From assembly GCF_004138495.1 (NCBI RefSeq), contig NZ_ML142849.1, forward strand, positions 121,736 to 136,613: a DNA stretch of 14,878 nucleotides. The letters run 5' to 3'. The notes under the pieces were generated by a model, which was not told where the DNA came from, did not search any database, and was given only the letters and a program-made list of their open reading frames with translations. The translations under genes and the position numbers were made by a program. The stretch comes from Phytoactinopolyspora endophytica. GTDB lineage: Bacteria > Actinomycetota > Actinomycetes > Jiangellales > Jiangellaceae. Position 1 is the stretch's first letter. The number at the start of each line of letters is the position of its first letter. Below, one piece after another: positions 7,145 through 12,404 of this stretch.

Positions 7145-7427
7145 GGCAGGTTAACCGTCCGTTGTCCTCCTTGGCCAGCTGGCTCCGGTGGTGAACCAGG
7201 AAGCACTGGCTACAAGTGAACTCGTCCGCCTGCCTGGGCAGCACCCGCACTGCCAGTTCTTCGTTGGACAGGTCAGCACCAGGCAGCTCGAGGGCCTCGT
7301 TGAGCTCGGACTCGTCGATGTCGACGATGCCGGACGTCTTGTCCATCCGCCGGGTCTTCAGCTCCTCGATGGATTCCTCAGAGATGTCCTCCTCGGTCTT
7401 ACGAGGTGCGTCGTAATCGGTCGCCAT
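7128..7427 (-). CDS. DUF4193 family small zinc-ribbon-like protein, function unknown
   Basis: A 99-residue protein of the actinobacterial DUF4193 family (Rv2699c by order). The acidic N-terminal half ([18 protein letters not shown]) leads to the conserved core [27 protein letters not shown]. The C-terminal pairs C72-S-Q-C75 and C94-R-D-C97 probably bind a metal ion, likely zinc, around [13 protein letters not shown] at 7427 was chosen over a longer frame because AAGGAG lies 8 bases upstream and homologues begin MATDYD. It is the first gene of the DUF4193-dut-DUF3710-DUF3159 operon and overlaps dut by 17 bases. The function is unknown; the ribbon would suit protein or nucleic-acid binding. Confidence 0.9.
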   Translation of the reverse strand: MATDYDAPRKTEEDISEESIEELKTRRMDKTSGIVDIDESELNEALELPGADLSNEELAVRVLPRQADEFTCSQCFLVHHRSQLAKEDNGRLTCRDCAS

Positions 7428-7581
7428 TCGACTGTCTCCTTGGTGGGGCGCATATGTGTTAACGGTCGCGGTCCGTGGCACCTGCTGGTACCACGTTCCG
7501 TCGTGCCCTTGGTAACGCATGAGAGCCCGTGGTTGTGCCCGGTCCGCGGCCGTGATTCTGCCTGATTTCTTACCCAAACTG

Positions 7582-7601
7582 CACATCGGCTCGCCGATGT
7601 G
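7582..7601. promoter_or_regulatory. Perfect 9-2-9 palindrome upstream of the DUF4193 operon
   Basis: CACATCGGC-TC-GCCGATGTG is a perfect inverted repeat of 9-bp arms around two bases. It lies 155 bases upstream of the DUF4193 start and about 190 bases before the lacI promoter candidate. No T-run follows on either strand and no gene ends nearby, so an operator is more likely than a terminator. Which protein binds is not deducible. Confidence 0.45.
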
Positions 7602-7792
7602 ATGCAGATCATCCCTCCCAATGCGGCCAGGGTCACATCGATGCGCCTTTCGAGCCGGGACAGAAGTGACGAGTTCGAAGCCCGCGCAACCCACCCACGA
7701 GGCCTTTCCCGGCCCGCACCACATTGTCCAGCGCAGACCCCCCGTGGCGACAGCCCTGAGAACAACGAGACCGATCCGTGACCATCAGCCCC

Positions 7793-7822
7793 TTGACGTG
7801 AGGCGCAACAAGGGCGAAACAT
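7793..7822 (+). promoter_or_regulatory. Candidate promoter of the lacI / alpha-xyloside operon
   Basis: TTGACG (7793-7798) resembles a sigma-70-type -35 box. AAACAT (7817-7822), 18 bases further on, is a weak -10. The operator-like repeats begin 5 bases later, where a transcription start would fall. The -10 match is poor, so this rests mostly on position. Confidence 0.3.
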
Positions 7823-7826
7823 CGGA

Positions 7827-7859
7827 GTGTCGAAACGCTTCGACTAACCGCTTCGACAC
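7827..7859. promoter_or_regulatory. Operator-like inverted repeats upstream of lacI
   Basis: GTCGAA-ACGC-TTCGAC (7829-7844) is a 6-4-6 palindrome whose core, TCGAAACGCTTCGA, has the central CG and symmetric half-sites typical of LacI-family operators. A further CGCTTCGAC copy follows at 7849-7857, 13 bases after the first one at 7836-7844. GTGTCGAA (7827-7834) and TTCGACAC (7852-7859) form an outer 8-bp inverted pair. Two overlapping sites 27-60 bases upstream of the lacI start suggest autoregulation and control of the whole operon, because no similar site is seen before the downstream genes. Confidence 0.6.
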
Positions 7860-7886
7860 CGCCGGACCACGTGATGAGGAGACCCG

Positions 7887-8939
7887 ATGGCCACCATGAA
7901 CGACGTCGCCAAGCTGGCCGGCGTCTCGGTGAGCACGGTGTCCTATGCGCTCACCGGCGTCCGCCCCGTCGGCGATAAGACTCGGGCCCGCATCCAGGCC
8001 GCCATGGATGAGCTCGGCTACCAGCCCAACGCGATCGCCCGCAGCCTGGCCAGCCGCCGGACCCGCATTATCGCCCTGCTGTTCCCCGCGATCGAGCACG
8101 GGCTGTCCGGCGCCGCTCTTGAGTTCGTCACCGCAGCCGCCGAGGCCGCACGGGAGCAGGGTTACCACCTGGTGCTCTGGCCGATCGGGAACGACGAGGT
8201 CAGCGAGACGCGCGATCTGATACAGCAGCGGCTTGCCGACGGCGTCGTCGTGATGGAGGTCCGGCTCGAGGACCCCAGGGTAACGCTGCTCGGGCAGAGC
8301 ACCACGCCCTTCACCCTCATCGGCCGCACTGCCGAGCCGGCAGGACTCGACCATGCGGATATCGATTTCGACGCCACCGTCGCGGGTGCCATCGACCACC
8401 TCGTCGAGCTGGGCCACCGAAGCATCGCGTTTCTGAGCCGTTCCTCGGCCAGCCGTGATTCGGGATACGGTCCCGCGGTCCGCACCGAGGAGGCCTTTGA
8501 GAAGTACATGACCGACCGGGACCTGCCCGTCGTCATCCGTCACTGCGAAGGCACGGCCGACGCCGGCCGGACCGCGCTCACGGAGCTCACGGTCGCCCAC
8601 CCAGACCTGACCGCGTTGGTGACCATGAACGACCCAGCGACGTTCGGGGCCATGGCCGAACTGCTGGATCGCGGGCACCGGATACCCGATGACGTCTCCG
8701 TCCTGTCGATCGTCTCGTCGCCGAAGGTCGGCGCGCTGAGCCATCCCCGGCTGACGACGATGTGCGCCCCCGGCACCGAGCTAGGCCGGCTAGGCGTCAC
8801 CTCGCTGATCGAACGGATCGAAGGCACCCAGGCAGCGCCGCTGCACGAGCTCATCCCATGTCGCCTGGACGTCCAGGCGACGACCGGCCCGGGCCCGTTC
8901 GCGTCCGGCCGCCTCGAACACCCTCAGGGCGGCACGTAG
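7887..8939 (+). CDS. LacI-family transcriptional repressor of the alpha-xyloside operon
   Basis: A 350-residue regulator with an N-terminal helix-turn-helix (about residues 4-23, MNDVAKLAGVSVSTVSYALTG), a hinge helix (about 46-56, YQPNAIARSLA, with the family N-x-x-A-R-S-L pattern) and a C-terminal periplasmic-binding-protein-like sugar-sensing domain (about 60-340). Residue 20 is Tyr where many members, such as LacI itself, have Arg in the recognition helix; this occurs in other actinobacterial members. ATG at 7887 has GAGGAG 5 bases upstream; an ATG three codons later is less well spaced. It is the first gene of the sugar operon, and a sugar ligand, probably the imported alpha-xyloside or its product, is expected to release it from DNA. 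Its own promoter region holds LacI-type repeats. Confidence 0.93.
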   Translation: MATMNDVAKLAGVSVSTVSYALTGVRPVGDKTRARIQAAMDELGYQPNAIARSLASRRTRIIALLFPAIEHGLSGAALEFVTAAAEAAREQGYHLVLWPIGNDEVSETRDLIQQRLADGVVVMEVRLEDPRVTLLGQSTTPFTLIGRTAEPAGLDHADIDFDATVAGAIDHLVELGHRSIAFLSRSSASRDSGYGPAVRTEEAFEKYMTDRDLPVVIRHCEGTADAGRTALTELTVAHPDLTALVTMNDPATFGAMAELLDRGHRIPDDVSVLSIVSSPKVGALSHPRLTTMCAPGTELGRLGVTSLIERIEGTQAAPLHELIPCRLDVQATTGPGPFASGRLEHPQGGT

Positions 8940-9026
8940 CCGCACAACGGAGCACACGATCTCACGAGAAGAGGCTCTGCACGACGGAGCAGCTCACCAA
9001 GCCCCGACACGAAGGAGTGATCGACC

Positions 9027-10412
9027 ATGACCAGGTCCAGGACGACCCTGGCACGCGGCGCCGCTGATGCGACCCGCGTTCCGACCAGAAAGCTGCTCGC
9101 CGGCACCGCCATGCTCGCCGCCGGTGCGCTTCTGCTCGCCGCGTGCGGCGGAGACGACAGCGACGACACCACGGGATCCAGCGACAGCGACGACGACGCG
9201 CCGTCCGGCGAGGGCGAGACCATCACTCTGTGGCACTACGAGAGCGAGAACGGCGCCATGGGCATCGCCTGGGACGAGGCGATGCGGATCTTCGAGGAGG
9301 AGACGGGTGCCACCGTCGAGTTCGAGGAGAAGGCGTTCGAGCAGATCCGGCAGTCGGCGAACATGATCCTCAACACCGACGAGGCGCCGGACATCATGGA
9401 GTACAACAAGGGCAACGCGTCGGCCGGGCTGCTGGCCTCGCAGGGCCTGCTCACCGACATCACCGGTGCGGTGGAGGAGCACGGCTGGGACGAGATGCTC
9501 TCGGAGAGCCTGCAGACCACGGCGCGCTACGACGAGCAGGGGATCATGGGTTCCGGCTCGTGGTACGGCGTGCCGAACTACGGCGAGTTCGTCATGGTCT
9601 TCTACAACCAGGACCTGTTCGACGAGCACGGCGTCGAGATACCGGAGACCTACGACGACCTGATCAGCGCCATGGATACCTTCGTCGACGCGGATGTGAC
9701 GCCGCTGGCGATGTCGGGGGCCGAGTACCCGGCCGGTCAGCTGTTCTACGAACTGGCGCTGACCCAAGCGGACCGGCAGTTCGTCAACGACTACCAGCTG
9801 TACGAGAACCCTGTCGACTTCAACGGGCCAGAGCTCACCCACGCCGCCGACACGTTCGCCGACTGGGTCGAGGCCGGCTACGTTCCCGGCGACTCGGCTG
9901 GTCTGACCGCAGAGGACATGGGCACGTCGTTCATCGCCGGCGACTACCCGATGCTGTTCTCCGGGTCCTGGTGGTACGGCCGATTCGTCGACGAGATCGA
10001 CGGCTTCGACTGGGGCATCTTCGAGTTCCCCGGCTCGGAGCTACACCCGGGCTCCAGCGGGAACCTGTGGGTCGTCCCCACCGCGTCGGAGAACCCGGAG
10101 CTCGCCTACGAGTTCATCGAGATCACCATGCGCCCGGAGATCCAGGCGCTGCTCGGGAACAACGGCGGGGTGCCGGTCGCGGCCGACCCCGAGGATCTCG
10201 ACGACGAGAAGAGCGCTGAGCTCATCACGCTGTTCAACGAGATCAACGAGGCCGACGGGCTCGCGTTCTACCCGGACTGGCCGGCTCCCGGCTTCTACGA
10301 CGACCTCGCGTCGTCGGTCCAGCAGCTGATCAACGCCGATGCATCCCCGCAGGATGTCCTGGAACAGCTGCAGCTCGCTTATGACACCGGCGTCGACGAC
10401 TTCCTCAACTGA
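9027..10412 (+). CDS. ABC transporter sugar-binding lipoprotein (extracellular solute-binding protein family 1)
   Basis: A 461-residue extracellular receptor for the sugar importer. The signal sequence has basic residues (RSR, TRK), a hydrophobic core (LLAGTAMLAAGALLL) and the lipobox LAAC with the lipidated C40. A very acidic Ser/Asp linker (about 41-63) follows. The mature domain starts TITLWHYESENGAMGIAWDEAMRIFEE, a typical family 1 sugar-binding opening. Later features include WYGVPNYGEFVMVFYNQDLFDEHG, SGSWWYGRF and NLWVVPTASENPELAYEFIE, with many aromatic residues suited to stacking on sugars. ATG at 9027 has AAGGAG 9 bases upstream. The gene is 87 bases after lacI. The substrate is inferred from the downstream GH31 enzyme: an alpha-xylosylated oligosaccharide. 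Confidence 0.93.
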   Translation: MTRSRTTLARGAADATRVPTRKLLAGTAMLAAGALLLAACGGDDSDDTTGSSDSDDDAPSGEGETITLWHYESENGAMGIAWDEAMRIFEEETGATVEFEEKAFEQIRQSANMILNTDEAPDIMEYNKGNASAGLLASQGLLTDITGAVEEHGWDEMLSESLQTTARYDEQGIMGSGSWYGVPNYGEFVMVFYNQDLFDEHGVEIPETYDDLISAMDTFVDADVTPLAMSGAEYPAGQLFYELALTQADRQFVNDYQLYENPVDFNGPELTHAADTFADWVEAGYVPGDSAGLTAEDMGTSFIAGDYPMLFSGSWWYGRFVDEIDGFDWGIFEFPGSELHPGSSGNLWVVPTASENPELAYEFIEITMRPEIQALLGNNGGVPVAADPEDLDDEKSAELITLFNEINEADGLAFYPDWPAPGFYDDLASSVQQLINADASPQDVLEQLQLAYDTGVDDFLN

Positions 10413-10426
10413 CGAAGTAGCAGGTG

Positions 10427-10479
10427 GTACGGCACATGGAGCCCCGCCGCGGTCGCGGTCCGGGCTCCATGTGCCGTAC
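10427..10479. repeat. 18-bp perfect hairpin between binding-protein and permease genes
   Basis: GTACGGCACATGGAGCCC (10427-10444) and its exact reverse complement (10462-10479) flank a 17-base GC-rich loop. CAGG (10421-10424) and CCTG (10481-10484) can add four more pairs across a small bulge. It begins 14 bases after the binding-protein stop codon, inside an otherwise co-directional operon, and has no T-run. In other sugar transporter operons, for example malE-malF, intercistronic stem-loops protect the upstream mRNA or stop part of the transcription, giving more binding protein than permease. The same role is inferred here. Confidence 0.8.
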
Positions 10480-10521
10480 GCCTGAGTCCCCGACGACCAT
10501 AATCCTCTTGAGAGCGTGCAT

Positions 10522-11490
10522 ATGACCGTCAACACAGCCCCGGACAAGGCGGCGACACGCAGCCGCCGGCCCGCCCGGAACGGCGCGGGCATCGGCGAGC
10601 GCAGCCCGGTGTACTGGCTCTACCTCATACCGGGCGGGCTACTGTTCACCGCCGTCATCGTCGTGCCGTTCGTGATGAACATCGGGTTGAGCTTCGCCGA
10701 CTGGCCCGGCGTGGGCGAGATCAGCTGGACCGGCCTGGACAACTACAGCCGGCTGTTCTCCGACGACACGTTCTGGACGTCGTTCCGGAACTCGGTCGCG
10801 ATGATCATCGCCATGGTCGTCGTGCCGACCGCCATCGGACTGGTGCTGGCGTCGGTGCTCTTCGACATCATCGGCAAGCGGTTCGGCGCCCGCACCGCCA
10901 GCACATTGCGGGCGATGTATTACCTGCCGCAGATCCTGCCGGTAGCGGTGGCGGGCATCGTCTGGGGCTGGATTCTCCGCCCGCAGAACGGTGCGCTGAA
11001 CACGCTCCTGGAGTCGGTAGGGCTGGACGGCCTGGCGCAGAACTGGCTCGGGGACCCGAACACGGCCCTACCCAGCGTCATGGCCATCCTGGTCTGGGTG
11101 CAGATCGGGTATCCGGTGGTCATCTTCATGGCTGCCCTGCAGCGGGTCGATCCCGACCTTTACGAGGCGGCCGAGCTGGACGGCGCGGGCTGGTGGCGCA
11201 GATTCCGGGCCATCACCATCCCGCAGATCCGGCCCGAGATGTTCGTCGTCGCGCTGACCGCCACCATCGCGTCGATGAAGGTGTTCGGCCCGATCTTCGT
11301 GCTGACCGGCGGCGGCCCCGGTGACGCCACGAACGTGCCGTCGTATTTCGCTTACCAGCATTTCTTCGAGCGTGCCAACGTCGGATACGGCTCCGCGATC
11401 GCCACCATCCTGACCCTTATCATCATCGTGCTCAGCGTCATCTTCATCCGGTTCCAGGCACGCAGCGAGCGGAAGGACACCGGCCGATGA
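10522..11490 (+). CDS. ABC sugar transporter permease (MalF-like, CUT1 family)
   Basis: A 322-residue inner-membrane subunit with about six membrane segments (for example 32-55, 93-115, 130-152, 185-206, 241-262, 292-310). The cytoplasmic EAA loop, EAAELDGAGWWRRFRAITIP (215-234), is the docking site for the ATPase. The Pro/Arg-rich N-terminus is cytoplasmic. A GTG at 10516 is possible, but ATG at 10522 is better spaced from the weak GAGAG at 10510-10514. The poor ribosome binding site, together with the hairpin just upstream, fits lower expression than the binding protein. The stop overlaps the next permease start by 4 bases. Confidence 0.92.
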   Translation: MTVNTAPDKAATRSRRPARNGAGIGERSPVYWLYLIPGGLLFTAVIVVPFVMNIGLSFADWPGVGEISWTGLDNYSRLFSDDTFWTSFRNSVAMIIAMVVVPTAIGLVLASVLFDIIGKRFGARTASTLRAMYYLPQILPVAVAGIVWGWILRPQNGALNTLLESVGLDGLAQNWLGDPNTALPSVMAILVWVQIGYPVVIFMAALQRVDPDLYEAAELDGAGWWRRFRAITIPQIRPEMFVVALTATIASMKVFGPIFVLTGGGPGDATNVPSYFAYQHFFERANVGYGSAIATILTLIIIVLSVIFIRFQARSERKDTGR

Positions 11491-12380
11491 CCACCACTCA
11501 AGCCGCTCCTCCGACCACGCCGAACAACGGCGCACTGCCGGCGCGGCGGGACCGGCACCATCGCGGTGCGGCACGCTGGATCGTGCTCGCTCTGCTGGTA
11601 GCCGGAGCACTGGCGATGCTCTTCCCGTTCGCCGTCATCGTGCTGAACGCGTTCAAGACGCCGGCGGACTACTCCAACTCAGGGCCGCTGTCACTTCCGA
11701 CCTCGTTCTACCTCGACGGCATGATCGACTTCTGGAACCGGGTCAACTTCGGCCAGAAGCTGTGGAACTCGATCATGATCGCCGGGTCCGTGGCCATCCT
11801 CGCGGTGATCGTCTCCCTGTTCAATGCCTATGCGCTGGGAATCGGGCGGGTGAAGGGCCGGCTGAGCATCATCGTGCTGTTCCTGATCGCCAACATGCTC
11901 CCGCACGAGGCACTGATCTACCCGCTGTTCTACATCGCCAACCAGGTCGGCCTCTACAACACGCAGCTCGCCGTGATCATCATCTTCACGGTGATCCAGA
12001 GCGCGTTCGGCACCTACCTGCTCGCGTCGGTGTTCAGCACGTTCCCCAAGGAGATTCTGGAGGCCTCGGCGCTGGACGGCGCGTCGAAATGGCAGATCCT
12101 GTGGCGGGTGGTCTTCCCGATGAGCCGTCCGACGCTCTCGGTTCTGGTGGTCTTCTTCTTCATCTGGACGTGGAACGAGTTCTTCATCCCCCTGGTGTTC
12201 CTCATCTCCAACGACAAGCAGACCATTCCGGTGGCACTCGGCGTGCTGCAGGGCGATCGGCTCATGGACGCCACCACCACGAGTGCCGCGGCGTTGCTCG
12301 GTGTCATTCCGGCGATCATCTTCTTCCTGTTCTTCCAGCGGACGCTGTCCCGCGGAATCTCCGCCGGTGCCGTCAAATAG
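11487..12380 (+). CDS. ABC sugar transporter permease (MalG-like, CUT1 family)
   Basis: A 297-residue partner of the preceding permease, with about six membrane segments (about 31-53, 93-117, 125-148, 160-182, 215-238, 258-285). The EAA loop is EASALDGASKWQILWRVVFP (192-211), with the second Ala replaced by Ser. The N-terminus is long and polar. ATG at 11487 overlaps the preceding stop (ATGA), with AAGGA 9 bases upstream, so translation is coupled and equal amounts of the two permeases are expected. No ATP-binding gene follows. Actinobacterial CUT1 importers commonly use a shared MsiK-type ATPase encoded elsewhere. Confidence 0.92.
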   Translation: MTTTQAAPPTTPNNGALPARRDRHHRGAARWIVLALLVAGALAMLFPFAVIVLNAFKTPADYSNSGPLSLPTSFYLDGMIDFWNRVNFGQKLWNSIMIAGSVAILAVIVSLFNAYALGIGRVKGRLSIIVLFLIANMLPHEALIYPLFYIANQVGLYNTQLAVIIIFTVIQSAFGTYLLASVFSTFPKEILEASALDGASKWQILWRVVFPMSRPTLSVLVVFFFIWTWNEFFIPLVFLISNDKQTIPVALGVLQGDRLMDATTTSAAALLGVIPAIIFFLFFQRTLSRGISAGAVK

Positions 12381-12404
12381 CGAGAAACCGAAAGGATCAA
12401 CGCG

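Larger units (their letters stand above)
7428..7886. other. Divergent intergenic region between DUF4193 operon and lacI operon
   Basis: 459 bases without a gene I can support. Short frames exist on both strands, but none shows a family motif, a ribosome binding site with a good start, or typical codon use. The left part carries the DUF4193 ribosome binding site (just past 7427) and presumably its promoter, which I could not place. The middle holds a perfect 9-2-9 palindrome (7582-7601). The right end holds a candidate promoter and operator for lacI (7793-7859). Confidence 0.7.

Noticed and set aside
7660..7705. tRNA-3'-end-like stretch (GAGTTCGAAGCCCGCGCAACCC), possible att remnant
   Set aside because: The TTCGAAG loop is present, but the would-be T stem has two mismatches out of five. 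No matching acceptor 5' strand or anticodon arm is found upstream. No integrase is present.
7128..7724. Longer DUF4193 reading frame extending to 7724
   Set aside because: The extra 99 residues lack family similarity, while ATG 7427 has a well-spaced AAGGAG and the conserved MATDYD start.
9143..10219. 358-codon plus-strand frame inside the binding-protein gene
   Set aside because: It is an Arg-rich shadow frame. The overlapping frame has a lipobox, a ribosome binding site and family similarity.
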